A DNA stretch of 64,000 nt from Paenibacillus foliorum (lineage in GTDB: Bacteria; Bacillota; Bacilli; Paenibacillales; NBRC-103111): the NCBI RefSeq assembly GCF_013141765.1, contig NZ_WHOD01000055.1, forward strand, positions 124,001 to 188,000, in the 5' to 3' direction. The notes under the pieces are model-generated. The model searched no databases. It was given only the letters and a program-made list of their open reading frames with translations, and was not told the DNA's origin. How positions within the stretch are numbered: position 1 is the stretch's first letter; each line of letters begins with the position of its first letter. A program made the translations under genes and the position numbers. Positions 54,502 through 63,601 of this stretch are shown in pieces.

Positions 54502-55695
54502 TTATTTGGGGTAGTAGGAAAACCCAGGGTATTTGACTACAGGCCATTTTTCCTTGCGCAGCGCATTTATAAGTTCAGGGCCAACATGAAGATTGTCTTG
54601 AACCAGAGCAGAAGGCGTTAGAGCCATCCACTGATTGAGTGATACATCAACGAATCGGTCACTTTTGAACATTTCAAGGAACCACAGAGATTGCTTGCCA
54701 GTATTTTGAATATAGTGTCCAAATGCGAAGGGTACGTAGCCAACATCTCCGGCTCTGTAATCGAAAGTCCTTGCTACGCCATTGCCGGCAAAAACCGTCA
54801 TACGGCCTTGGCCGGTGAGGTAATATTGCCATTCATCGTTATTAGGGTGCCAATGCAGTTCTCTCATACCACCAGGTTCGATTTCAACGAGAGCTGCTGC
54901 GATAGTTTTAGAAATGGGGAAGTTGGAGGAATCCACTATCCGCACGCTTCCACCAGGGGTTTTAAGGGGGCTCTGTGCCAGCAGCTGATACTTAAAGCTC
55001 TGGGGAATCGTGCCATATGGAGATTCGACGAATTGACTTTCTAGTGGACCAGGCACTGTATCCTGATATATATAAACCTGCTCGGATGGAATATGCTCAA
55101 AGGCACTCGTAGGTACACCGAAATTAGCTGAAAGCACATCCTTGGGCGTATGTGCAAACCAATCAGATATAGATAAGGTATTAAGATCAGAGAAGCTTCC
55201 ATCATCGAATACAAGCAAAAATTCGCAGCCATCCTCCAAGCCTTGTATGGAATGTGGAAGTCCAGGGGGAAAATACCACAAGTCGCCAGGTCCTACATCA
55301 GCAATGAAATTTCGTCCATTCTGATCTACAGAAGTAATGCGGGCGTGTCCTAATAACATATAAGACCATTCTGCTTGCTGATGCCAATGAAGCTCACGTA
55401 CACCTCCAGGTGTTAAGCGCATATTTACGCCTGCAAGTGTGGTTGCGATCGGCAGCTCCCGCGATGTGATCTCCCGAGACCAACCCCCGTGATTAAGCTG
55501 CATGTGACTGTCCGAGAATGAGAATTTAAGATTCGGGATTAATCCTGCATCCGTGACAGGTGGCACCAGCATATCAGGGTTCTCTATATCCCTCATAACG
55601 TCGCGAGGTCCGTAATCGGTTGCACCTGTCCCATCGCTTCTTATGGGTTGCGGCACGCCTGATTCATTGATTTGATTCTGCTTAGGATTTTCCAT
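54502..55695 (-). CDS. bicupin of the oxalate decarboxylase family, variant lid
   Basis: The 397-aa protein aligns over its length with B. subtilis OxdC as I recall it (VPQPIRSDG near the start, [25 protein letters not shown]). Each cupin has a Mn-binding set: His103/His105/Glu109 ([10 protein letters not shown]) with His148 in GLPHS, and a second HWHPNNDEW cluster. There is no signal peptide, in line with cytosolic OxdC. In OxdC the active-site lid is Ser-Glu-Asn-Ser, whose Glu is the proton donor; here it reads SFSDLNTL (Asp170-Leu171), so decarboxylation may be reduced or shifted toward oxidation. AAAGGAG precedes the ATG. Confidence 0.9.
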   Translation of the reverse strand: MENPKQNQINESGVPQPIRSDGTGATDYGPRDVMRDIENPDMLVPPVTDAGLIPNLKFSFSDSHMQLNHGGWSREITSRELPIATTLAGVNMRLTPGGVRELHWHQQAEWSYMLLGHARITSVDQNGRNFIADVGPGDLWYFPPGLPHSIQGLEDGCEFLLVFDDGSFSDLNTLSISDWFAHTPKDVLSANFGVPTSAFEHIPSEQVYIYQDTVPGPLESQFVESPYGTIPQSFKYQLLAQSPLKTPGGSVRIVDSSNFPISKTIAAALVEIEPGGMRELHWHPNNDEWQYYLTGQGRMTVFAGNGVARTFDYRAGDVGYVPFAFGHYIQNTGKQSLWFLEMFKSDRFVDVSLNQWMALTPSALVQDNLHVGPELINALRKEKWPVVKYPGFSYYPK

Positions 55696-55862
55696 CCGAA
55701 AACTCCTTTCACTATTTTAAATTAATAGGGGATTTTACTCATTCAAGAATTTTATGCCTTTTTTTTAACGGGTATGCTTCGAATTTAGACAAGGGTTAAC
55801 GAAAAGATATCAAGAGGTTAAAAAAACAGGCTCACGAATAATCCACTTGGCCATATCATGTC

Positions 55863-55891
55863 TTGACAAGTATGGTTCAATTAGTTATTAT
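55863..55891 (+). promoter_or_regulatory. promoter of the thrS leader
   Basis: Consensus TTGACA, a 17-bp spacer and TATTAT. The start point would be near 55898, about 550 nt before the thrS ORF, so the transcript carries both T-boxes. Confidence 0.75.
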
Positions 55892-55914
55892 GATCTACAA
55901 ATAAAGGCTCAAAT

Positions 55915-56160
55915 CAAGGACATGAATACTTATAGATACCGTACAGAGAGAGGGGCCACCGGCTGAAAACCCCTTCGGAAATTGTAAGACATTTACCCCC
56001 TTGTAGCTGCGATATTGAAATCGTCATGAGAGTAAATTTCGCCGGGCATTCCCGTTACAGAAAACTAATGAGGATCTGTTATTTTTTAAATAGCAGGTTA
56101 TAATCAGGGTGGAACCACGAGCGCACTCGTCCCTTTTCGGACTAGTGTGTTTTTTGCGTC
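55915..56160 (+). ncRNA. T-box leader 1 (threonine type)
   Basis: A stem I region with GAGAGAG and the distal CACCGGCTGAAAACCCC element is followed by the T-box sequence AGGGTGGAACCACGAG (56106-56121) and a terminator hairpin with TTTTTT. The likely specifier is ACC (Thr) at 55995-55997, in TTTACCCCC. Uncharged tRNA-Thr binding would favour antitermination. Confidence 0.9.
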
Positions 56161-56186
56161 TATTCATACTTTAAAAAGCTATAACC

Positions 56187-56420
56187 AAGGACATGAATCC
56201 AAATAGGTTTCGCACAGAGAGAGGGGTCACCGGCTGAAAGCCCCTTCAGAGATCGTTAGGCATTTACCCCCTTGCAGCTGCGATATTGAAATCGTTATGA
56301 GAGTAAACTTCGCCGGGATTTCCCGTTACAGAAATTAATGAGGACCCAGCATTTAGGGGGTCATAATTAGGGTGGAACCACGAGCACATTCGTCCCTTGG
56401 GAGGAACTGTGCTTTTTGTG
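56187..56420 (+). ncRNA. T-box leader 2 (threonine type), tandem copy
   Basis: It has the same layout and long identical blocks as leader 1, including CATTTACCCCCTTG and the T-box AGGGTGGAACCACGAG (56369-56384), with the likely specifier ACC at 56276-56278. Its own terminator (GCACA...TGTGC, then TTTTTG) ends just before the thrS ribosome site. No promoter was seen between the two, so they act in series. Confidence 0.9.
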
Positions 56421-56452
56421 TTTGCAAAAAATAAAATTATGGAGGAATGGAC

Positions 56453-58369
56453 ATGGAAATTAAAGTGAAGCTGCCTGACGGATCTATACGGAGTTATGAT
56501 TCAGGTACGACTATTGAACAGGTGGCGGAATCCATTAGTACTGGATTGAAGAAAAACGCGGTCGCTGGGAAAATCAATGGCCAAATGGTCGATCTAAGCC
56601 GGAGAATTGAGGAGAATTGTGAAGTTGAAATTGTAACTCTTGAAAGTAAAGAGGGGCTTGAAATTTATCGTCATAGTACAGCGCATTTGATGGCACAGGC
56701 AATTAAGCGCATTTATGGGCAGAGAGCCGTCAAACTCGGTATAGGCCCTGTCATTGAAGATGGATTTTACTACGATATCGATATTGAAAAGCCTTTATCA
56801 ACTGAGGACTTAGCTGCAATTGAAATAGAAATGGAAAGGATTGTTCAAGAGAACAGTCCCATTGAACGACGTGTGGTAAGCCGTGAAGAGGCCATCAAGA
56901 CATTTGAGCAGCTGGGTGACACACTTAAGCTGGAGCTAATCCATGATCTGCCGGAGAATGCAGTAATTACGATATATGATCAGGGAGAGTTCTTCGATCT
57001 ATGTCGTGGGCCACATCTTCCATCAACAGGTAGAATCAAGGCCTTCAAGCTTTTGAATGTAGCTGGTGCGTATTGGCGCGGTAATTCAAATAATCCAATG
57101 CTGCAGCGTATCTACGGAACTTCCTTCCCTAAGAAGGCTCAGCTTGACGAACATTTATTATTAATTGAGGAAGCCAAGAAACGTGATCATCGTAAACTGG
57201 GTAAAGAGCTTGGGTTGTTTATGTTTTCAGAAGAAGCTCCTGGAATGCCGTTCTACCTGCCCAAAGGGATGTCAATACGTACAGAGCTAGAGAACTTTTC
57301 TCGCGAAATACAGGTTAAGCAAGGCTACCAAGAAGTACGCACACCACTTATGATGAACCAGAGGGTATGGGAACAGTCCGGACATTGGGATCATTATCAT
57401 GAAAATATGTACTTTACTGAAGTGGATGATATCAAGTATGCTCTTAAACCAATGAATTGTCCCGGGCATATGCTTATTTTCAAAAATACACTCCACTCCT
57501 ATCGTGAGCTTCCCATTCGGATAGCCGAATTTGGCCAAGTGCACCGTCATGAATTTTCGGGTGCTTTAAACGGGATGATGCGCGTACGTACCTTCTGTCA
57601 GGACGATGCTCATATATTTGCAAGACCTGATCAGATTGAAGAAGAGATCGGTCGTGTAATTGCTTTTATTGATCAGATTTACCGTGTTTTTGGGTTTGAT
57701 TATAAAATCGAGCTGTCTACACGCCCCGAAGATTCGATGGGCTCTGAAGAGCTTTGGGATCAAGCAGAAGCGGCACTTCAGAGTGTGCTGGATAACCGGG
57801 GGATTGAATATCGCATCAATGAAGGAGATGGGGCCTTTTACGGACCGAAAATCGATTTCCATATACTTGATGCACTCAAACGCAGTTGGCAGTGTGCTAC
57901 GATCCAGCTTGATTTTCAAATGCCTGAAAAGTTTGACCTTTCTTACATTGGAGAAGATAACCAGAAGCACCGTCCTGTCGTCATTCATCGTGCGGCCTAT
58001 GGGTCAATAGACCGTTTTATAGGTATTTTAACTGAGCATTACAGTGGAGCTTTCCCGATCTGGCTTGCACCGGTGCAAGCGAAAATTGTACCGGTATCTG
58101 ATCACTATATCGACTACGCGCTTCAAGTCAAAAAATCATTAGAGGATGCAGGAATCCGTGTGGAGTTAGACGTAAGAAACGAGAAGCTTGGCTACAAAAT
58201 TCGCGAGGCACAGCTTAAAAAAGTACCTTACATGCTTGTGGTAGGCGAGAATGAAAAAAATGCAAACGAGGTAGCTGTCCGTAAGCGGGGAGAAGGTGAT
58301 CTTGGTTCGAAAAGCTTATCTCAGATAACGGAGCAAATCGCCCGTGAAGTTCGAGACAAATCGCATTAA
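56453..58369 (+). CDS. thrS: threonyl-tRNA synthetase
   Basis: The 638-aa class II synthetase has an N-terminal TGS domain (about 1-62) and a second additional domain/editing module (about 65-230, with HSTAHLMAQAIKR). The catalytic core (about 245-535) has ALKPMNCPGHM and RIAEFGQVHRHE, and the anticodon-binding domain is about 540-638. Length is typical (about 640). The ATG at 56453, 6 nt after GGAGGA, is favoured over the one at 56447 adjoining it. Expression is controlled by two tandem Thr T-boxes. Confidence 0.97.
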   Translation: MEIKVKLPDGSIRSYDSGTTIEQVAESISTGLKKNAVAGKINGQMVDLSRRIEENCEVEIVTLESKEGLEIYRHSTAHLMAQAIKRIYGQRAVKLGIGPVIEDGFYYDIDIEKPLSTEDLAAIEIEMERIVQENSPIERRVVSREEAIKTFEQLGDTLKLELIHDLPENAVITIYDQGEFFDLCRGPHLPSTGRIKAFKLLNVAGAYWRGNSNNPMLQRIYGTSFPKKAQLDEHLLLIEEAKKRDHRKLGKELGLFMFSEEAPGMPFYLPKGMSIRTELENFSREIQVKQGYQEVRTPLMMNQRVWEQSGHWDHYHENMYFTEVDDIKYALKPMNCPGHMLIFKNTLHSYRELPIRIAEFGQVHRHEFSGALNGMMRVRTFCQDDAHIFARPDQIEEEIGRVIAFIDQIYRVFGFDYKIELSTRPEDSMGSEELWDQAEAALQSVLDNRGIEYRINEGDGAFYGPKIDFHILDALKRSWQCATIQLDFQMPEKFDLSYIGEDNQKHRPVVIHRAAYGSIDRFIGILTEHYSGAFPIWLAPVQAKIVPVSDHYIDYALQVKKSLEDAGIRVELDVRNEKLGYKIREAQLKKVPYMLVVGENEKNANEVAVRKRGEGDLGSKSLSQITEQIAREVRDKSH

Positions 58370-58382
58370 GACGCTGATAAGC

Positions 58383-58423
58383 AGAGAAGCTCCCAAACCA
58401 AGGAGTTTGGGAGCTTCTCTTTT
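58383..58423. terminator. strong terminator after thrS
   Basis: A perfect 16-bp stem (58383-58398 with 58405-58420) closes a 6-nt loop and merges into TTTT. It may also serve the convergent 103-aa gene. Confidence 0.9.
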
Positions 58424-58443
58424 ATAACCCGACAGCGAACCTA

Positions 58444-58755
58444 TTAGTCATACTTTTCGTCATCGATTCTATGCTTATTTTCAAGGATCAGCTCTGCTTC
58501 GGTCTCGAAATTCAGATACAATGGCCCTGGAAGCCTGTCGATAATATCTTTGATCAGGGGTAATTCTAAAAAGATCTCCAGTGTTTGTGGCTGTGGATCT
58601 AACTCATGAAACCACTCACGGACAGCATCAATGAATATATAAAATGAGGCCTCAAATGCATTTGCAGCTTCCTCCGCATCAGCATTATCCGCTCCCGACA
58701 TAGACTTCCAGTTTCTTAAAGTGGTGATAAACGTCTGTTCAACCTTCGCATTCAT
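58444..58755 (-). CDS. conserved-looking hypothetical protein (103 aa)
   Basis: The acidic, mostly helical protein (ADAEEAANAFEASFYIFIDA, WFHELDPQPQ, LIKDIIDRLPGPLYL) has no signal peptide or metal motif. CGGAGG precedes the ATG on the minus strand, supporting translation. No family recognised. It sits alone between the thrS terminator and the sensor-kinase gene. Confidence 0.65.
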   Translation of the reverse strand: MNAKVEQTFITTLRNWKSMSGADNADAEEAANAFEASFYIFIDAVREWFHELDPQPQTLEIFLELPLIKDIIDRLPGPLYLNFETEAELILENKHRIDDEKYD

Positions 58756-58960
58756 TCTAAACCTCCGTATTTAATTTGGTGATTTTACTAGGCTATATTA
58801 TAACAGTATTTTGCATAATAAGTCTGATAATTAGCCGAATTAGGTCTTTCGCACTTAATAATTTCTTAGTATAACGCGCTTATTTTCGACAAAATATTAC
58901 AATTATTTTATTTCCTTGTTATAATGAAGGTAAGAATGAGAATGAAGCGAAGGTGATACT

Positions 58961-60697
58961 GTGGGTTTATTAAAACATATACCTCTAAAAACATCTCTAT
59001 TGTTTATAATCATATTAATTTTATTGAATACATCCTATTATATGCATTATAAAGAACTGCTCATAGACAATCAGAAGGGAGTCATGAACCTTCTATACAA
59101 CAGTATTAACTCGAACATTGAACAGACTGTAGATCGTGAAAAAGTTTTCGAGGAGTTAATTGGGCTGAATCTTCGGACTGTAGCGATTGCAGCAAAAAAT
59201 AAGTTAGATCCTGATTACAATAACATCGATAATAATGAACTTAAGAAATTAGCCAAGGAGCTTGGGGTCGATGAGATTACGCTTTTTGCTAAAACCAATG
59301 ACGATATTATCGGAGTAAGATCATCGGATCCCAAAGAGATCAACGTAAGCTCCAAAGGCTGGGATACGATATATGTTGCTTTTCACCAATTGTTCAAGCT
59401 GCAGGAAGTTAATGTGGGCATGGGTCAAACCTTGCCAAATTATTGGAGCTGTCCTATCGATACTTCAACTACAAACCAGAGTGAAATTAATAAGTGGGGG
59501 TACTATTACGATGGTACTACCAATTATATAATTAATCCCTTTTTACATAAAAAGAATTTTCAAGACTATCAAGAAATAACAAGAATAGAAGAAGCTATTC
59601 AAAGATTGATGAAGGGCAATAGCCCTACGATTCTAGAAGTGTCCATCTTAAACTCTAATACATTTCTTGGTCGCGTTCTCCCAGGCAATAATCCGACTCC
59701 GAGCAGCTGGTTCTCAGAAAGAGAAGTGTTTTTTGGATCTTATCAATTACGTGACCCTCGTGAGAAAGAATATGCTTCGTTGTCTATGGTGAACGATGAA
59801 ATGGTTTTCTATATAGCTGAGGTTAATGGGAAATCTGTAATGAAAAGCTTTGCTCCTATTCCAACGGATTATTTGAAATATAACCCCTCTGGCAGTGTAC
59901 CCTTAATCCAAATCACATCAGACTATACTGAAATTAATAAGCTTCTTAATAAGCAATTAATGAATACGGTATGGTTTATGGGCGTCTGTACATTGGTGGC
60001 TCTAGCAATTATGGGTTCTATTTTATGGATTTTCAAACGAAATAAGAAGCTTGCTCTTCTGAATGTTCAAGATGCCTATGTTGGAAATATAGAGATGTTG
60101 TTTCAATCCGTTAGAGAGCAAAGGCATGATTTTATCAATCATATTCAAACCATTCATGCCTTTCTAACTCTCAAACGTTATGATGACTTACAAAAATATA
60201 CGAATTCTCTTGTGGGAGAAATACGGATAATTAATGATTTAATAAATATTAATGACCCAGCTCTTATTGCCTTAATGCAGGCCAAATTAACACAAGCTGA
60301 ATCTCTGCACATTCTGTGTGAATATGAATTTAAACATATGGATCAATTAAAGCTAAGTCCGATTAAAGCTACAGATGTCGTGAAAATTCTTAGTAATTTA
60401 ATAGATAATGCTTTCGATGCTACGATGGAGCTCAAGGCAGAGGATCGCAATGTCAAAGTTATAGGTGATGTAGTCAACAACCAATTTCGTTTCACAATAA
60501 GAAATACAGGTCCGACTATTCCAGAGAAATGGCTTGAACATATTTTTGAATCCGGGTTCTCTAGTAAAACTAACGGTAGGAATAGCGGATTAGGGCTCCA
60601 TATAGTGAAGCAGCTTATTATTCGCTATAAAGGCACGATTCAAGTGAAAAGCAGTAAGGGCATCACTGAATTTGTGATTACCCTCTCCTTGTTTTGA
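58961..60697 (+). CDS. orphan sensor histidine kinase, NatK/DcuS-like
   Basis: In this 578-aa protein a transmembrane helix (about 12-30) and a second (about 333-355) bracket a ~300-residue extracellular sensor domain. A Spo0B/DcuS-type dimerisation helix follows with His about 389 in QRHDFINHIQ. The HATPase domain has NLIDNAFDA and SGLGLHIVKQLI. A GTG start at 58961 follows AAGGTGAT. No response regulator is adjacent on either side, so the partner must be elsewhere. The extracellular part is not a recognised small-ligand domain by eye. Confidence 0.87.
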   Translation: MGLLKHIPLKTSLLFIIILILLNTSYYMHYKELLIDNQKGVMNLLYNSINSNIEQTVDREKVFEELIGLNLRTVAIAAKNKLDPDYNNIDNNELKKLAKELGVDEITLFAKTNDDIIGVRSSDPKEINVSSKGWDTIYVAFHQLFKLQEVNVGMGQTLPNYWSCPIDTSTTNQSEINKWGYYYDGTTNYIINPFLHKKNFQDYQEITRIEEAIQRLMKGNSPTILEVSILNSNTFLGRVLPGNNPTPSSWFSEREVFFGSYQLRDPREKEYASLSMVNDEMVFYIAEVNGKSVMKSFAPIPTDYLKYNPSGSVPLIQITSDYTEINKLLNKQLMNTVWFMGVCTLVALAIMGSILWIFKRNKKLALLNVQDAYVGNIEMLFQSVREQRHDFINHIQTIHAFLTLKRYDDLQKYTNSLVGEIRIINDLININDPALIALMQAKLTQAESLHILCEYEFKHMDQLKLSPIKATDVVKILSNLIDNAFDATMELKAEDRNVKVIGDVVNNQFRFTIRNTGPTIPEKWLEHIFESGFSSKTNGRNSGLGLHIVKQLIIRYKGTIQVKSSKGITEFVITLSLF

Positions 60698-60721
60698 TCA
60701 TAGGGTATTGTCCCTGCCGTG

Positions 60722-61228
60722 TTAAATGACGCGGCGAGCTGTGACGAAAGTCCGATCCCAAGCGCTGCCAGAAAAATTGGAAATCGTAACTCCAACTCCG
60801 ACTTTATAGGTATGAAGAACTTTTCCATTGCCCATATAAATACCTACATGGTTAATGACTCCATCATGGTTTGTGTCTGAGAAAACTAAATCGCCAGGTT
60901 GCAGTTTACTTTTAGATACAGCAGTGCCGACTTTGGCTTGCTGTCTGGACGAGCGTGGAAGGCTAATTCCATTTTGCTTAAAAACGTATTGGGTGAATGA
61001 TGAGCAATCAAAAGCATTCGTTTTTCCTGATGAAGCTCCAAATTGATAACGGACTCCAAGAAAATGTTTTCCTGTTGCAATTACCTTGTTTGCTACAGAG
61101 GTACCGGATACGGTAGCTGCGTGAGCAGATTGAGGTGCTACCAGCATACTTCCCGAAAAAGCAACCGATAGGCTGAGAGTGATTCCCACTAGTGTTTTAC
61201 CAAAATGGTTTTTCTTCGTGTTGTTCAT
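60722..61228 (-). CDS. NlpC/P60 family cell-wall hydrolase
   Basis: The 168-aa protein has a signal peptide (GITLSLSVAFSGSMLVAPQ, then SAHA) and an NlpC/P60 domain with Cys75 in FDCSSFTQYVF, His127 in INHVGIYMGNG and His139 in VLHTYK. These are the Cys-His-His triad of gamma-D-glutamyl-diamino-acid endopeptidases that cut peptidoglycan stem peptides. It has no LysM or SH3 domains, so it is a minimal secreted form. AGGAGG precedes the ATG. Confidence 0.92.
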   Translation of the reverse strand: MNNTKKNHFGKTLVGITLSLSVAFSGSMLVAPQSAHAATVSGTSVANKVIATGKHFLGVRYQFGASSGKTNAFDCSSFTQYVFKQNGISLPRSSRQQAKVGTAVSKSKLQPGDLVFSDTNHDGVINHVGIYMGNGKVLHTYKVGVGVTISNFSGSAWDRTFVTARRVI

Positions 61229-61514
61229 AGCTTCCTCCTATGGGTTTGTCTGGTTTAGGCGTTTGCCTAATAACACCATACCATAAGAAAAACATCCACG
61301 ATTTACCTGGTTGGGATAAAACCTTTACACCGGTTGACCTAAGCAGCTGTTATTAGAAATTCATTAGAAATATCTAATGTAAATAGCCTTGACATGGAAG
61401 AGCTATAAAGTCGTGCTCATACCATAAGGCTATCATGATTTTATGGAAAAAGAGGCATACTAATAAAGAAATTATTCTCATTTATAAACGATAGGAGCAA
61501 GGGAGGACTTCTGG

Positions 61515-62165
61515 TTGAATCTTAAGCTGCAATTAGTACTGGCTTTCATTATTAGCTTAATTTGCGCAATAGGCTTTGGCATTATGGCCATGTTTATTCA
61601 AAAAACTACAATCGATAATTTTGATCGATCCATCATCCAATTTGTTCAAAATTTAGAAGCGCCATTGTTGACGAACATAATGAAGTTCTTTTCATTCATT
61701 GGTTCAGGTAATGTGGTTGCGATTCTTGTTATAATTATTGCTGTTTATTTATATAAAGGTTTAGGGCATCGGAGGGAGCTTGTTTTATTCATTGGGGTTA
61801 ACATTGGCTCCGGCTTACTGAATAAAGCTCTTAAAACTGTATTTCAGCGGGCTCGTCCAACCATTCATCAAATTGTAGAGGAAGCAGGGTATAGCTTTCC
61901 CAGCGGTCATTCTATGGGAGCTTTTACTTTATATGGCGTGACAGCTTTTTTACTATGGCGTCACACCTCTCCTGCGATAAATAGAGTAGTTCTTATTATT
62001 ATAAGTAGTTTGATGATTGTTGCGATCGGGATAAGTAGGATCTATCTGGGAGTTCATTATCCTAGTGATGTGGTAGGTGGATATTTAGCAAGCGGCTTTT
62101 GGTTAGCGATTTCTATCTGGTTTTTTCAAAGATTTGGGCAGTCAAAACAACCTAGTAAAGAATAA
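61515..62165 (+). CDS. PAP2-family membrane phosphatase
   Basis: The 216-aa protein has about five to six transmembrane helices and the three phosphatase motifs: KTVFQRARP, SFPSGHS and SRIYLGVHYPSDV (His nucleophile and Asp relay). Such enzymes dephosphorylate undecaprenyl diphosphate or phosphatidylglycerophosphate/phosphatidate. The TTG start at 61515 follows GGGAGG. No wall or lipid gene is adjacent to settle the substrate. Confidence 0.92.
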   Translation: MNLKLQLVLAFIISLICAIGFGIMAMFIQKTTIDNFDRSIIQFVQNLEAPLLTNIMKFFSFIGSGNVVAILVIIIAVYLYKGLGHRRELVLFIGVNIGSGLLNKALKTVFQRARPTIHQIVEEAGYSFPSGHSMGAFTLYGVTAFLLWRHTSPAINRVVLIIISSLMIVAIGISRIYLGVHYPSDVVGGYLASGFWLAISIWFFQRFGQSKQPSKE

Positions 62166-62201
62166 AGCCGAAGAGCCTAGATTAGCATGGAGCTTCGGCC
62201 T
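62166..62201. terminator. hairpin between PAP2 and YheC/D genes
   Basis: AGCCGAAG pairs with CTTCGGC(C)T across a long loop. T-rich sequence follows on both sides, so it can stop both convergent transcripts. Confidence 0.5.
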
Positions 62202-62209
62202 AGTTGTTC

Positions 62210-62953
62210 TTATTTTACACGCTTTCTGGCAAAATCCATAATTTTCCTGTATGTCGACTTGTCTTTTAATTTTAAGAAAAGTGATTTGGACGGTTCGAAG
62301 TTCGCTTCAATAATCCATACTTTACCATGGCTGTCCAAACCAATATCCATACCAACGATACGGATCCATCGATATGAGGAATGCAGCTGTTTTACCGCTT
62401 TTAGAGCAATTCGGTCTATTCCGCGTAGTACTATTTCTTCAGAGATGCCAGAAATAGTTGAATTCCGGATGGCTGACGCAATGGGAACGACCTTGCCTTT
62501 ACTGCGGGCCGTATTGGTAATAATGAAACCAGCTCCAGCAATTTTTGCCAACTTACCCGTGACAGTCCAGTTTGACTTGTTCGTTCTTTGCACCATCACT
62601 CGAACGTCAAACGGCTTTCCTTTTACCTGAGCCAAAGCGATCTTTTGTTGAACTACTTTCAATGTAGGTTTATATTTACTTCGAACGAAGCTGTAGGTTG
62701 ACTGGATTCCGGTGATCTTTTTTTTGTTTTGCCCGTAATGCACTTCATATTGTCCATCTCCTATTGAAGAAACTTGGATAACTCCTAATCCCCCATAAGC
62801 GCCAGATGGTTTGACAATTATCTTCCTATACTTTTCTAAAAGAGCAGCAAATGATTTATAACCCAATATACGTGTGACAGGAAGAGCAGACACAAGCTCA
62901 GAGGAGCCGCTCATGATTTTATGTTTCGTCCATTTGTCTAAATTGTAAGCCAT
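62210..62953 (-). CDS. YheC/YheD-family ATP-grasp protein (spore coat associated)
   Basis: The 247-aa protein shows an ATP-grasp pattern: KIIVKPSGAYGGLGVIQVSS (nucleotide-binding strand and Gly-rich loop), FDVRVMVQRT, and near the end GMDIGLDSHGKVWIIEANFE with the Mg-binding Asp/Glu/Asn. YheC/YheD proteins are associated with endospore coats in Bacillus. It is shorter than the 360-450-aa paralogues, as are many Paenibacillus copies. The acceptor substrate is unknown. Confidence 0.88.
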   Translation of the reverse strand: MAYNLDKWTKHKIMSGSSELVSALPVTRILGYKSFAALLEKYRKIIVKPSGAYGGLGVIQVSSIGDGQYEVHYGQNKKKITGIQSTYSFVRSKYKPTLKVVQQKIALAQVKGKPFDVRVMVQRTNKSNWTVTGKLAKIAGAGFIITNTARSKGKVVPIASAIRNSTISGISEEIVLRGIDRIALKAVKQLHSSYRWIRIVGMDIGLDSHGKVWIIEANFEPSKSLFLKLKDKSTYRKIMDFARKRVK

Positions 62954-63007
62954 TATTCATTATTCCCCTTTGCGTCGAATTCGTGATATACGTGGATTCA
63001 TGTACCT

Positions 63008-63421
63008 TCACCGCGGCTGTAAGTCATGCCAATTCAACTCACTGGCTTCATTAAACAGAGGATGCTCTTCGCAGCTAGTAATCTGATTATCCTTATCCAC
63101 AAAAACGACTTTTGGAGCCAGAGTTTTCAACTCTGCTTCGTTGAATAACCCGAGACTCAGAATAATAACCAAATCTCCAGGTTGAAATAAATGAGCAGGC
63201 GGGCCATTTAAGCATATTTTCCCGGAGCCTTGTTGTCCTGGTAGTGCATAAGTCTTCCAACGGGTTGCGTTACGCAAGCTCGTGACTTGAACCATTTCAT
63301 AGGGGTGAATATTAGCTGCTTCCAAAAGGAGCGAGTCTATTGTAATACTACCCACATACTCCAAGTTCGCTTCAGTTACTGTTCCTCTGTGAATTTTGCC
63401 TTTACACATCAATCTTTGCAT
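63008..63421 (-). CDS. panD: aspartate 1-decarboxylase
   Basis: The 137-aa protein is a typical PanD: the self-processing Gly24-Ser25 (EYVGSITID) yields the pyruvoyl cofactor, followed by the double-psi beta-barrel with KICLNGPPAHLFQPGDLVII. It makes beta-alanine for pantothenate and CoA. panB and panC, often in one operon with panD, are not next to it. AGGGATGATCCCC upstream gives a modest ribosome site. Ser25, Arg and Tyr positions look intact. Confidence 0.95.
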   Translation of the reverse strand: MQRLMCKGKIHRGTVTEANLEYVGSITIDSLLLEAANIHPYEMVQVTSLRNATRWKTYALPGQQGSGKICLNGPPAHLFQPGDLVIILSLGLFNEAELKTLAPKVVFVDKDNQITSCEEHPLFNEASELNWHDLQPR

Positions 63422-63601
63422 GGGGGATCATCCCTCTTTTCTTGATTTGAAATAAAGACTCTCTTTCACCTTATGAGTAAAAATTAATAATGTTTGGGCA
63501 TTCGTGTAAATTAACAAAGGCTTCCTATAGATGCCCCTATCGGGATAAGTAAAACCTCATATGCTGTAAAAGAAACCTGACGACAGGAGGGCGTACAGCT
63601 C

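Noticed and set aside
62187..62630. 147-codon ORF on the plus strand opposite the YheC/D gene
   Set aside because: It is antisense to a clear ATP-grasp gene with intact motifs and has no ribosome site; a coincidental open frame.
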